Under the pieces are notes generated by a model. It did not search any database. It worked only from the letters and a program-made list of their open reading frames with translations, and was not told the DNA's origin. From Actinomycetes bacterium (GTDB lineage: Bacteria > Actinomycetota > Coriobacteriia > Coriobacteriales > Eggerthellaceae), in the NCBI GenBank assembly GCA_023429565.1, contig JAEZDJ010000105.1, forward strand, positions 1 through 18,212: DNA of 18,212 bases, given 5' to 3'. The position numbers were made by a program, and so were the translations under genes. Each line of letters starts with the position of its first letter. The first letter of the stretch is position 1. Shown piece after piece: positions 6,675 through 15,109 of this stretch.

Positions 6675-7729
6675 CAGCGCACGTTCCTCTGCACGTAGTC
6701 GACATCATTGGCCGCACCCACTGCCGTCGGGGCATCGATCTCGCGGGCGCGACACAGCGCTATGAGGGCATTGTCCATGGTCATGCTGCCCGCAGCCGCC
6801 GAAGTCGCCAACGAACTGGCTATTTGCGGAGTCTTCCCCTCTCGTATGAGATTGCGGATGGCCGGCGTGACCATCATGAGCTCGCATGCGAGCGCACGGC
6901 CACCCCCGCCTCGGCGAGGCAGGAGCTGCTGCGACAACACGGCCATCAGGCAGGTCGAGAGCTGCATGCGCGCCTGACGCTGCAGCCCTTCGGGAAACAC
7001 GTCGACCATGCGGTCGATGGAGTCGGCAGCAGACTTGGTGTGGAGCGTTGCCAGCACGAAGTGGCCGGTCTCGGCGGCGGTCAGAGCGGCCTGGATCGTC
7101 TCCAGGTCGCGCATCTCCCCAATGAGGATGATGTCAGGGTCTTCACGCAGAACAGCCCGCAGGGCATCCTGGTAGCTTTCCGTGTCCTGCCCTATCTGGC
7201 GTTGGGAAATGACGGATCGATCAGGTGTGTAGATGTATTCGATGGGGTCTTCCATCGTGATGATGTTTTCAGCCCGGGTGCGATTGATGGAGTCGATGAG
7301 CGCCGCCAAGGTGGTCGACTTGCCGCTACCGGTCTCGCCCGTCACCACCACGATGCCGCGCTGTATCTGGGGAAAGTCCAGCACCGCAGGAGGAACGCCC
7401 AGTGTCTCGAGCGCCGGAATAGTGTCGGAAAGCAGACGCAGGGCCATGCTCACGTGGCCTTGCGCACGGAACAAGCTCATGCGGACGCGCACCCCGGCTA
7501 TGGTGGCCGCACGGTCAAGCTCCCCGATGCGCTGGATTCGCTCATATTCGTCTTTGGCCAGATCACGGGCAATCCGCTCGCAATCCTCGTGCGTGAGCGG
7601 AGGATTTTCCGGCAGCGGCGCATCGGCAAGCTGGCCGTTCGCGCGAAACTTCACCGGCAGCCCGCACACCAGGTGCACGTCCGAAGCCCCCGCCTCATGG
7701 GCCTGCGCTATTAGCAGCTCCACGTTCAT
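6674..7729 (-). CDS. pilT: PilT twitching/retraction ATPase
   Basis: I read 351 residues from the ATG at 7729, which has GGAAGGGAA upstream and begins MNVELL as in the family; the longer in-frame extension overlaps pilB and lacks PilT features. Landmarks are Walker A GETGSGKS (131-138), the Asp-box region TMEDPIEY (158-165), Walker B IILIGEMRD (200-208), the His-box ETGHFVLATLHT (220-231), and the diagnostic PilT C-terminal helix AIRNLIREGK (290-299), which distinguishes it from PilB. It hydrolyses ATP in the cytoplasm to drive pilus depolymerisation and retraction. A Gly-rich loop (274-277) is unusual but short. The gene follows pilB after 70 bases and overlaps pilC by one base. Confidence 0.96.
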   Translation of the reverse strand: MNVELLIAQAHEAGASDVHLVCGLPVKFRANGQLADAPLPENPPLTHEDCERIARDLAKDEYERIQRIGELDRAATIAGVRVRMSLFRAQGHVSMALRLLSDTIPALETLGVPPAVLDFPQIQRGIVVVTGETGSGKSTTLAALIDSINRTRAENIITMEDPIEYIYTPDRSVISQRQIGQDTESYQDALRAVLREDPDIILIGEMRDLETIQAALTAAETGHFVLATLHTKSAADSIDRMVDVFPEGLQRQARMQLSTCLMAVLSQQLLPRRGGGGRALACELMMVTPAIRNLIREGKTPQIASSLATSAAAGSMTMDNALIALCRAREIDAPTAVGAANDVDYVQRNVR

Positions 7730-7799
7730 GCCAGATTCCCTTCCCATCCGCAACAGTTCCCGCCAACCCATCCGAGCGCGCAGCCGTTCGCAGCCCTCA

Positions 7800-9497
7800 T
7801 CATTCCAACGCCGTGATGGTCTTGCGGGCTTCTTCCACCGTGGTCGTTCCCGCGAGCACCAAATCGCGGCAGTTGTCCGCAAGCGAGCGGAAGGAACCCG
7901 ACTCCTCGATGGCTCGTTGAAGTTCGTCCCTGGTCGCTCCCGCCGTTATCAAGGAACGCAATTCACGGTTGAGCACGAGTATCTCGAAAACGCCCGTGCG
8001 GCCGCGATAGCCCGTGCCGAAACACATCGGGCAGCCCGTCCCTCGGTAAAACTTCACCGAAGGATCGTGCGGGATTCCCAACGCATCGAATTCCTCAGGA
8101 TCGGGGACGTAGGCTTCGCGGCAATGGGGACACACCAGCCGCACCAGCCGCTGCGAGATGACGCCACGCACGCCGCTGGCGATAAGATAAGGTTCCACTC
8201 CAATGTCAATGAGGCGGTCGATGGTCGAAACGGCATCGAAGGTGTGCACGGTCGAAAGGACAAGATGTCCCGTGATTGCGGCGCGCATGGCAATCTCGGC
8301 CGTCTCCCCATCACGAATCTCTCCGACGGCGACAATGTCGGGGTCCTGGCGGAGGATGGAACGCAGGCCGCTCGCAAACGTCATGCCAACCTTCTCGTTG
8401 ATCTGCACCTGGTTCACCCCGTCGATGTTGTACTCCACAGGGTCTTCCAGAGTCACCAGGTTGACGGAATCGGTGTTGAGCGCGTTGATCATGGTGTACA
8501 TGGTGGAACTCTTGCCTGACCCCGTGGGCCCCACAATCAGCACGACGCCGTTGTTTGCATGGATCAGCCGATCATAGGAGTCCAGGTTTGCGCCAGTCAG
8601 ACCGATGCCCTGCGGATCGAACAACGCTTCGTCCTTGTCCAGCAAGCGGATGACCACCGATTCGCCGTGAATGGTGGGCAGCGTGCTGATGCGCAGGTCG
8701 ATGTCTTGCTTCTTGATGCGCACGGCGGCGCGGCCATCCTGGGGAATCCGTCGCTCCGAGGTGTTCATGTTGCCCATGATCTTCAACCGGGAGATGACCG
8801 AGGCCCGAAGCTCGCTGGGGACCGTCAGAATGGTCCGCAGAATGCCGTCTATGCGCATGCGGACGTGCATGTCGGCTTCCCGCGGCTCCAGGTGGATGTC
8901 GCTGGCACGCTCGGTCGCCGCCCGCTCTATGATGCTGTTGACCAGACGCACCGTCGGCGCGGACTGCGCATCCGTGTCGTCGCCCAGGGTGGAGGCGGAA
9001 AACGAGGAAAACTGATCGTCGGCATGGCGGACGTCACGCTTCATCTCCTCAATCGCGCGAGCCGCGCCCTCGTTGCCGTACAGCGTCACAATGGCGCGCG
9101 CAATGCTGTCCCGAGAAGCGACCATCGGAACGACGCGCTTGCGTGCGGCGTTTTTGACCGCTTCGATGGCAACGAAATTCAACGGATCGCCCATGGCGAG
9201 ATAGACTTCCTCAGGGCTTGCCTTGACGGGAACGACCCCGTAGGTCTTGGCGATATTCTTGGGGACGACCCTGCTCAGTTCAGGATCGATGGCCCTCTGA
9301 GACAGGTCGACGAAGTCGATGCCAAGCTGCATCTGAAGAGCCTCTATCAATCCTGACTCCGTGATGACGCCTTCGGCGATAAGCTCGTCGCCCAACCGCC
9401 GCTTCGTCTCCTTTTGCTGGGCCAGGGCGTGGTCAAGCTGATCCTCGGTCACCAGACCGGCATCGACAAGCACATCTCCCAAACGTCTGTATGCCAT
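7800..9497 (-). CDS. pilB: PilB extension ATPase
   Basis: This 565-residue protein has the N-terminal GspE/MshEN-type domain repeated in two short units (RLGDVLVDAGLVTEDQL and RLGDELIAEGVITESGL, about 5-51), then the GspE core. Walker A is GPTGSGKS (323-330), Walker B is DIVAVGEIRD (387-396), and the His box is GHLVLSTVHT (410-419). The zinc-binding pairs CPHC (456-459) and CPMC (489-492) are characteristic of extension ATPases and absent from PilT. It powers pilin polymerisation on PilC. I prefer the ATG at 9497 over one eight codons upstream (9521), because the protein then starts at the conserved domain and is preceded by AGGGACAGGAT, the same start context as pilA. MshEN domains in relatives can bind cyclic di-GMP; here that is inference. 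Confidence 0.96.
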   Translation of the reverse strand: MAYRRLGDVLVDAGLVTEDQLDHALAQQKETKRRLGDELIAEGVITESGLIEALQMQLGIDFVDLSQRAIDPELSRVVPKNIAKTYGVVPVKASPEEVYLAMGDPLNFVAIEAVKNAARKRVVPMVASRDSIARAIVTLYGNEGAARAIEEMKRDVRHADDQFSSFSASTLGDDTDAQSAPTVRLVNSIIERAATERASDIHLEPREADMHVRMRIDGILRTILTVPSELRASVISRLKIMGNMNTSERRIPQDGRAAVRIKKQDIDLRISTLPTIHGESVVIRLLDKDEALFDPQGIGLTGANLDSYDRLIHANNGVVLIVGPTGSGKSSTMYTMINALNTDSVNLVTLEDPVEYNIDGVNQVQINEKVGMTFASGLRSILRQDPDIVAVGEIRDGETAEIAMRAAITGHLVLSTVHTFDAVSTIDRLIDIGVEPYLIASGVRGVISQRLVRLVCPHCREAYVPDPEEFDALGIPHDPSVKFYRGTGCPMCFGTGYRGRTGVFEILVLNRELRSLITAGATRDELQRAIEESGSFRSLADNCRDLVLAGTTTVEEARKTITALE

Positions 9498-9572
9498 ATC
9501 CTGTCCCTGTTTCCCTATCATCTCGTCGCATCGATTAACCGGTCGCGTGGACCGCCGTTCGTCTTCTCTCCG

Positions 9573-10127
9573 TCAGCCCGACGAGCCCGCGGGGTTCATC
9601 TGCGCCACCGTCATCTCCTGTCGGAAGACATCCACCATACCCGAATCCCTGACGACAAGCGTATACGACCACGCGTTTGTGTCAGAATCGTAGGTCGGAC
9701 CCGACTCAAATGCCGGTAAGAGCCCCTTCGCAGCGCCGACCAGCATTTCCGGATTCGAAGAGGGTTCCCTCCCTTGCAGAACGATTCCTCCGTCGTCGGT
9801 GCTCTCCATCCGCACCACCGTGTTCGTCGTCGAGCTGACGAACCAATTCCCATCGTTCGACCGCGCGTACGCAAGCTCACCATTTACTTCATCGACGGCG
9901 CGGGCAAGCAGCTGTTGGGCATCGGTCTGCTTCGTGATGGCCTGATAGGCCGAAAGAGCAGCCGTCAGCCCAGCGGCAACCGCGACGCAGAGCAAGCCGA
10001 TGAACACGATGCTGACCAGCTGCTCGGCAAGAATGAATCCGCGGGTGTCGCACAGACGCGCCCTTATGCCCACGAATGCCTTCGCCGCGCAGTTCCGCTG
10101 CTCTGAGGAGAAATGGCCGGCCATCAC
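9573..10127 (-). CDS. Minor prepilin with class III signal
   Basis: This is 184 residues from GTG at 10127, or 183 from the adjacent ATG at 10124, whose A is also the last base of the upstream stop (TGATG); both have GGGGAG at workable spacing. A long basic leader of about 30 residues ends in Gly, followed by FILAEQLVSIVFIGLLCVAV with Phe1 and Glu5, so PilD should process it. The roughly 150-residue mature protein has an alpha1-C helix containing a Gln/Ala-rich stretch and a Ser/Thr/Asp-rich beta domain. It resembles PilW/GspJ-class minor pilins in its place within the set, but I cannot assign the exact class. It is coupled to the 119-residue prepilin and precedes pilB by about 50-75 bases. 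Confidence 0.88.
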   Translation of the reverse strand: MMAGHFSSEQRNCAAKAFVGIRARLCDTRGFILAEQLVSIVFIGLLCVAVAAGLTAALSAYQAITKQTDAQQLLARAVDEVNGELAYARSNDGNWFVSSTTNTVVRMESTDDGGIVLQGREPSSNPEMLVGAAKGLLPAFESGPTYDSDTNAWSYTLVVRDSGMVDVFRQEMTVAQMNPAGSSG

Positions 10128-10483
10128 GGGGACACTCCCCCCGGCGGGACGGCGCCCTCATAGCGAGAAAAGGTTTCGTCATCCGAGGCGTAGACCAGCA
10201 CGTCGATGGATGTGTCCAGGGACATTCCCCCAGCATCCATGCGAACGTCTGCCTGATGAGAGCCGGGAACCAACTCCAATGAAGCCAAGGCGTCGTAGTC
10301 GTCGGCAAAGGCTTCCGCCGTCGAGGAGGCAACCTGCGTCGACGCCATCACCATGGTGGCAAGGAGCGCTGCTGCCAGGGCCGCTATCAGCAGCGCCGCC
10401 AGGGCCTCGACCAGCGAGTCTCCCGATTCGTCATGCCCGAAACGCCTCCCTGCCGCCCTCAGGCGATCCAGCACCCTCCTCAT
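10124..10483 (-). CDS. Short minor prepilin with Glu5
   Basis: This 119-residue protein has an arginine-rich leader of 21 residues ending in Gly, then DSLVEALAALLIAALAAALL with Glu at +5 of the mature protein. Asp at +1 is unusual, but residue 1 is variable in minor pilins. The mature part is about 98 residues, acidic, with no cysteines. It resembles PilV/GspI-class minor pilins in size and in 'SLVEALAAL', the usual core of that class. Its ATG overlaps the stop of the upstream gene (ATGA), and its own stop overlaps the next start, so the set is translated in concert. It is probably part of the tip priming complex. Confidence 0.85.
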   Translation of the reverse strand: MRRVLDRLRAAGRRFGHDESGDSLVEALAALLIAALAAALLATMVMASTQVASSTAEAFADDYDALASLELVPGSHQADVRMDAGGMSLDTSIDVLVYASDDETFSRYEGAVPPGGVSP

Positions 10484-11088
10484 GAGGCATCACCCGCCCC
10501 CTGCACCACCGCTTGCTCGTACGAAAACGCCAGAAGACGCCCAGCGCTGTCGTAGGTGGGAACGCACTGGACAGTCACGGTCATGTTGTAGGGTGACCGC
10601 GAGGAAAACCCTTGATCCAAGGAAAGGGCAACCGTGACGTTAAGGTCGCGATCGACGGTCAAACGGCCATACACGGGCTCGCTGGAATCTTGGCTCACCG
10701 TCATGTCGTCCGTGGAAAAAGACCTCTGCTCCAAGCGAGCCTTGAGGATCTCGTTTCCATACCGCCCCCAGAAGGCGGTCGCGAATTCCTGTCCCACCAG
10801 TGTCCCGGCATCAACCGACGAAGACGATCCTTCTCCAGGAACGACGTCGACCTGGGCAGAGGCCAGGTCACCTCCCACCGTTTGCGCGGCCGACCCCACG
10901 GCAAACTCGGCCTGCTGCATCTCGCGCTGGGTCTGGACGGCCTTGGCGTTGACCGATGCAGCCGTGACCACAACCGAACCTATGATGGCGCAGATGAGAA
11001 AGAACACCAGGGCGATGACGATGGAAGCCCCGGAGGTGTCATGGACGAAAGAGGAACGCGTTTCCCTGATGTCATCTGGCTTCCGCAT
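10480..11088 (-). CDS. PilX/GspK-like pseudopilin lacking Glu5
   Basis: This 202-residue protein starts two bases after the stop of the giant prepilin. Its N-terminus ends in a Gly at about 20, followed by ASIVIALVFFLICAIIGSVV, a helix of prepilin type. Position +5 is Ile, not Glu. Absence of Glu5 is the known mark of GspK and some PilX-type proteins that sit at the extreme tip, where no subunit lies above them to salt-bridge. The rest is a soluble, Ser/Asp-rich domain with no cysteine pair that could form a loop. If PilD does not cleave it, it would remain a bitopic membrane protein. Position among minor pilin genes makes the PilX/GspK role likely; family assignment is by pattern only. Confidence 0.82.
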   Translation of the reverse strand: MRKPDDIRETRSSFVHDTSGASIVIALVFFLICAIIGSVVVTAASVNAKAVQTQREMQQAEFAVGSAAQTVGGDLASAQVDVVPGEGSSSSVDAGTLVGQEFATAFWGRYGNEILKARLEQRSFSTDDMTVSQDSSEPVYGRLTVDRDLNVTVALSLDQGFSSRSPYNMTVTVQCVPTYDSAGRLLAFSYEQAVVQGAGDAS

Positions 11089-11090
11089 TG

Positions 11091-14000
11091 CTATCCATTC
11101 CCTATCATGACGCTTGTGACCGTCCCGTTGTGCCGGACCGCATTGAACATGGAAGGAGACAGCTCTCCCGAAGGAACGGCATACGCCGTTTTCCCGATGA
11201 TGGCGCCCACATACAAGGAGGAAGGAGCGCCTGCCACGTTCGAGACGAGGTCCACCCCCGTTATCGCCGCGGCGGGAAGTTTCGGCACAAAGGCAACCGC
11301 GCCGGCTGAACCCATGTCAAGCCTGCCCACCAAGCCCCCCATGTTGAGAGACGCGGTGGTCGAAGGCTGCGCCGACAGCTCCAGATACACGCCGGACACC
11401 GCGGCCTGACCGGAGCCGAGACCCCGCTCGTCGATGACTGCCCGCTCGGAACAACCGACCAAGCCACCGACATTGATTTCCGTTGACGAGTATTGCGGAA
11501 GCGAGTTGACAAGAGCGAGGGACACGTTGTCCACCATGCAGTCCCTCACAACCATGGTTCCGCTTGCGGATGACGCATATCCCACCAAGGCGCCGACATG
11601 GTTTGTCCCATACGTCTGGGTGGAAAGGAACAGCGAGAGGCGCACACCGGGCGTCGACGAACGCCTGCCCGAGACGGTGCATCCTTCTATCGTCGTGTCC
11701 TGCGCCTGACCCACGAGCAACCCGACTCGCGCGCCGGGGCCACCGGAAATGGAGACCGTCCATTCCGAAGACGATTGGACTTGCCGTACGTCGACCAACC
11801 GAATAGCGTGCAGCGTTGCACCGCTCGTGGTTCTGAAAAATCCAGCGATGCCGGCATTCTGCCGATCGGGCTGAAGGGCAAAACCGCTGATTGCATAGTT
11901 ATTTCCCTCGTAGCTGCCCGAAAACGAAACGCCGCCCCATGCAACCGTGTTGGTGCTCATGTCAAGGCCATGCGTTTGGACATGCGAGGCAGCCGCATAC
12001 TGTTGTTGTTTTGCAGTGCTCATGCACCCCAAGAACTGCTGAGAGTGCCTGACAATCCACGGGCTGGACGAAGATCCCCAGCCAGCCGCCACGCTGCCGC
12101 CCGAACTGCCGGCAGCGACGGCAGCGGCAAAGTCAAAGCTGTAGGAATATTCATAGGTTGGCGTTGCATTTATGTCGACATTCCAAGCGTTCACCGGGCT
12201 GGACCCCGCCTTGAAGGGGATGTTCCAAGAACTTCCTGCCCACGTCGCAGGAGCGACATAGAGGTCGTAAGACGACCCCATCAGCGTCACTGATCGCCTG
12301 GCAAGGGAACAGGATGCCCAGTTATATTGGCTGTTCTTGTCGCCGCCTTGCTGATACCAGGGAGCCTGAGCTCCCGCTGGCACCATGACATAATAGCCCC
12401 ACGAGGCTATGGCATTGTCTCCCGGCAGCACGCCTCCGGGACTTTCGCCGCCGAGCGAGCCATAATAGCCCGTCACATTACCCGAAGCGTCAAACTCCAG
12501 GTACATGAGCCCAACCGAGTCCGCCGATTGGTAACGGGCCCTCAGCTGCACGTAGCCAAAAGCAAGGCTGGCATCGTATGACCCAATCACCGAACCCGCA
12601 GAAACCGCGACGCTGCTGTTTGCCTCATACGTCCATCCGACGAACGTCCCGTTGCCAGAACCCGTCGGGCCGCTCCTCACGGTCGCATACGCGGCATCAG
12701 ACTGCACGGTATACGGCACATACTGCAAATCGTACCCCGGAAGCCGAGTCCCATTCGAGTCGCAGTACTCAATCACCCGGAAGAAGAGCTCGTCGCGATT
12801 GGTCGGCATCTGAAACGTGCTGGACGTGGACGCCTCGAGCGAATAGTTATCCTGCGAACTCGTGCGGGCATCTCGAACAAAGGCGGCAGGTTGAGCAGAC
12901 CGGGAACCCCCACCATTGAACAGCCAAAGAACCGCATTGGGAAGGGCGGTATAGGGAGATGCCCCTGAATAGGCCTCATCACTCGGCAGCCAAGCAATGG
13001 CGGGAGTCGATGAGTAGTACACTCTCAGATCGCCTTGTGGCGGGAACGCTCCCGCGGTGGTTGCAGTCGACGGCGTCGTGCCAGCCTGCGTGGTCGCATG
13101 CCAGCTGGCCACCGTCGAGGGAGCCCCGAACTCGTTCTCGAACAGATCCCGTATCGCGATGCTGCTGCCACCCAGACCCCTGCTGTCCGCACCCGACACG
13201 CCGGACAGATATCCTTCCACCGTCGAACGGTTGGTGGTAAAAAACGTCTGCACCTCGTCACTGCGGGGAGCGGTCCGCACGTACACGCCATAGCCGCCAT
13301 CCTCATTCTGGGGGATGCCAGAGGCTGCCAACAGTCGGGCATCGATGGTCAACGAGGCTGTGCTGGCGTCGATCGTGTCGGCCGTCAACCCGACGAGGCA
13401 CTGTCGAAACGCCACAGCGGTGTCGCCGCTTTCCCAGACCCACACGTTCTGCTTCAGATAGCCAATCCGCGCGTCGTTGACCCACACCTCCGTTATCTGG
13501 TAGCGATGGGTCGCTCCCGCCGTAGCATACGAGCCGACGGTGGCCTGCACACGCGCGCGCTGGCTTGCCGCATCCGAGAGGCTGACCCAGCCGCCCGCAT
13601 ATGCCTGACGCGATGCCTCGCCGTTCTCCGCCGCGAGGGCCTCGTTGGTGTTGACACTGGCAAACACCTCATTGTCGTGCCAGGCGATGTCGGTCACCGG
13701 CGGCGTACCCTGCTCGCTTTGCAGATCCGTTGTCGGGGCGGTATACGTTCCTTCGATATGCCCGGTTTCAACCCGGCCGGACTCATCCGCTTCCGGAGCG
13801 GGATCGGTCACATACACCGCCAACGAGGCAATACGCGCCGGCCACTCAATAAAAGCCGTCGCCGTCGACGGCACAGACGGGCCTGTCATTTCCACTTTCG
13901 CATCCACGCGGAGACTGTCGCCCTGAGTGAAGCCGTCAACGACCGCCACCAATCCTCCGGCACCCGCGTCGGCACCGACAATTCGGGCGATGTCGTTCAA

Positions 14001-14891
14001 GTCAATCTTGAACACATCGTCATCCGAGGACGCCTCCGTCCGAGGCTCCAGAGCGAAGACGCGATCGGTGCCCGTGTTCGTGTAGGCGCGTTGGGCGGCT
14101 CCATCAGGCAAGGACACGGTGAAGGTTTGCGCAGATTCGTCCAATCCCCCAATGACGAACGCGGCCGTGCCGTCCCGCTTGGCGATAGTGACGGACACCG
14201 AGGTGAACCAATCGGTGTCAGAGGCTTTTCCGTGTTCGGTCAGATTGGGGTTTTGGATACAGAGCTTTCCTTGGTCATCAACCCATATGACGGGATTCGC
14301 CAGAGCCACCTCAGACGTGGCCCCAGCTGGCGTGCCCTCATAATATCCGATCATGGGACGGGCTTCCATGCGAGAAGTCCGATCGCGTGACCCGCCGCCA
14401 TCGTAATAAACCTGGGCGGCATCCGTTTCCGGATGGGCGCTGTCAAAGAAGCCCGCCTTGCCGTCGGTGTAGAAAACGCTGACGACCGTGGCAGTCGACG
14501 CATTGAATTCGATGACGAAATTTCCCTCTCTCACTCCCTCGTCAAGGGAAAGCGAGGGAAGGATGCCTTCGTCACGCGCCTGATCGGCAGTCAGGTAATA
14601 GATGTCGCCCTCCACGGGAGCGCCTTTGGCCGCCTGGCCCTGCGCCACCGGCCCGCCCTCCTCGGTCATCAGCGCATGCCAGGTACCCGCATTCTTCTTT
14701 GCGGTCATCTGCAGCTGTGCAGCACTGGCAATGCGCGAAGCCGCATTGTCGAGCTCGGTCATGCGCAATGAGCTCTGCGCGGCCATGAGGGAGGGGAAGG
14801 CTATGGCCGCGAGCACAACGACAAGAGCCACGGCAAGCAGCAGCTCAGAAAGGGTGAATCCCTCGATATGCTTTCTTTGCGGCCTCGGCAC
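11091..14891 (-). CDS. Giant prepilin with GLUG-repeat C-terminus, candidate pilus-tip adhesin
   Basis: I read 1266 residues from a GTG at 14891, which has GAGGAG 10 bases upstream and gives a compact 11-residue leader (MPRPQRKHIEG) before FTLSELLLAVALVVVLAAIA, with Phe1 and Glu5. An upstream in-frame TTG at 14981 would give a 41-residue leader and is less likely. After the pilin helix comes about 890 residues of Ser/Thr/Ala-rich, low-charge sequence, probably beta domains; around 730-790 the pattern TFVGW...VQLRARY recalls InlB B-repeats. From 943 to the end, WIV-type and SFSGSYEGNNYAISGF segments lead into six GLUG-like units (GIAGFF, VGLLVG, VGALVG, VGGLVG, MGGLVG, VGAIIG) spaced 42-44 residues, typical of a beta-solenoid. 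It heads the pilus operon and so probably caps the pilus as an adhesin; that role is inference. Confidence 0.88.
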   Translation of the reverse strand: MPRPQRKHIEGFTLSELLLAVALVVVLAAIAFPSLMAAQSSLRMTELDNAASRIASAAQLQMTAKKNAGTWHALMTEEGGPVAQGQAAKGAPVEGDIYYLTADQARDEGILPSLSLDEGVREGNFVIEFNASTATVVSVFYTDGKAGFFDSAHPETDAAQVYYDGGGSRDRTSRMEARPMIGYYEGTPAGATSEVALANPVIWVDDQGKLCIQNPNLTEHGKASDTDWFTSVSVTIAKRDGTAAFVIGGLDESAQTFTVSLPDGAAQRAYTNTGTDRVFALEPRTEASSDDDVFKIDLNDIARIVGADAGAGGLVAVVDGFTQGDSLRVDAKVEMTGPSVPSTATAFIEWPARIASLAVYVTDPAPEADESGRVETGHIEGTYTAPTTDLQSEQGTPPVTDIAWHDNEVFASVNTNEALAAENGEASRQAYAGGWVSLSDAASQRARVQATVGSYATAGATHRYQITEVWVNDARIGYLKQNVWVWESGDTAVAFRQCLVGLTADTIDASTASLTIDARLLAASGIPQNEDGGYGVYVRTAPRSDEVQTFFTTNRSTVEGYLSGVSGADSRGLGGSSIAIRDLFENEFGAPSTVASWHATTQAGTTPSTATTAGAFPPQGDLRVYYSSTPAIAWLPSDEAYSGASPYTALPNAVLWLFNGGGSRSAQPAAFVRDARTSSQDNYSLEASTSSTFQMPTNRDELFFRVIEYCDSNGTRLPGYDLQYVPYTVQSDAAYATVRSGPTGSGNGTFVGWTYEANSSVAVSAGSVIGSYDASLAFGYVQLRARYQSADSVGLMYLEFDASGNVTGYYGSLGGESPGGVLPGDNAIASWGYYVMVPAGAQAPWYQQGGDKNSQYNWASCSLARRSVTLMGSSYDLYVAPATWAGSSWNIPFKAGSSPVNAWNVDINATPTYEYSYSFDFAAAVAAGSSGGSVAAGWGSSSSPWIVRHSQQFLGCMSTAKQQQYAAASHVQTHGLDMSTNTVAWGGVSFSGSYEGNNYAISGFALQPDRQNAGIAGFFRTTSGATLHAIRLVDVRQVQSSSEWTVSISGGPGARVGLLVGQAQDTTIEGCTVSGRRSSTPGVRLSLFLSTQTYGTNHVGALVGYASSASGTMVVRDCMVDNVSLALVNSLPQYSSTEINVGGLVGCSERAVIDERGLGSGQAAVSGVYLELSAQPSTTASLNMGGLVGRLDMGSAGAVAFVPKLPAAAITGVDLVSNVAGAPSSLYVGAIIGKTAYAVPSGELSPSMFNAVRHNGTVTSVMIGNG

Positions 14892-14952
14892 GCCTCTGGT
14901 TCTCCTCGCACGGCATCTTCCTGCACCTTTCGCAGGATAACTCCTGTTTGCC

Positions 14953-14981
14953 AGTATCCCGTACCCACTGCGGGTTCGCAA
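14953..14981 (-). promoter_or_regulatory. Candidate promoter of the pilus operon
   Basis: On the minus strand TTGCGA (14976-14981) and GATACT (14953-14958) are separated by exactly 17 bases. Each box matches the sigma-70 consensus at four of six positions. It lies in the 218-base gap between the radical SAM gene and the giant prepilin. Transcription would start near 14946, giving a leader of about 55 nt before the GTG at 14891. No clear terminator of the upstream gene was seen, so readthrough from the pur/radical SAM genes is possible. Confidence 0.4.
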
Positions 14982-15109
14982 GCTTCAATAGCCTTACATG
15001 CAGGTACGAGAGCGTTGCTTTGCCGCCTGTCGCTGCCCGCTTGGCACGGTTGCCAGACACGTCAACCCGCGGTCTCCCGCAAAGCCCAGCCAATCCCAAG
15101 AGCCTCGGA

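Noticed and set aside
7730..7882. 51-codon N-terminal extension of pilT
   Set aside because: It overlaps the end of pilB, is Arg/Trp-rich and unlike PilT, and a good ribosome site precedes the ATG at 7729.
7233..8519. Open frame of over 400 codons on the + strand
   Set aside because: It is the antisense of pilT and pilB; the high GC content keeps stops rare on the opposite strand.
13035..14390. Open frame of about 450 codons on the + strand inside the giant prepilin
   Set aside because: The product is Arg/His-rich, lacks a recognisable domain and mirrors the prepilin frame, which has the signal sequence and repeats.
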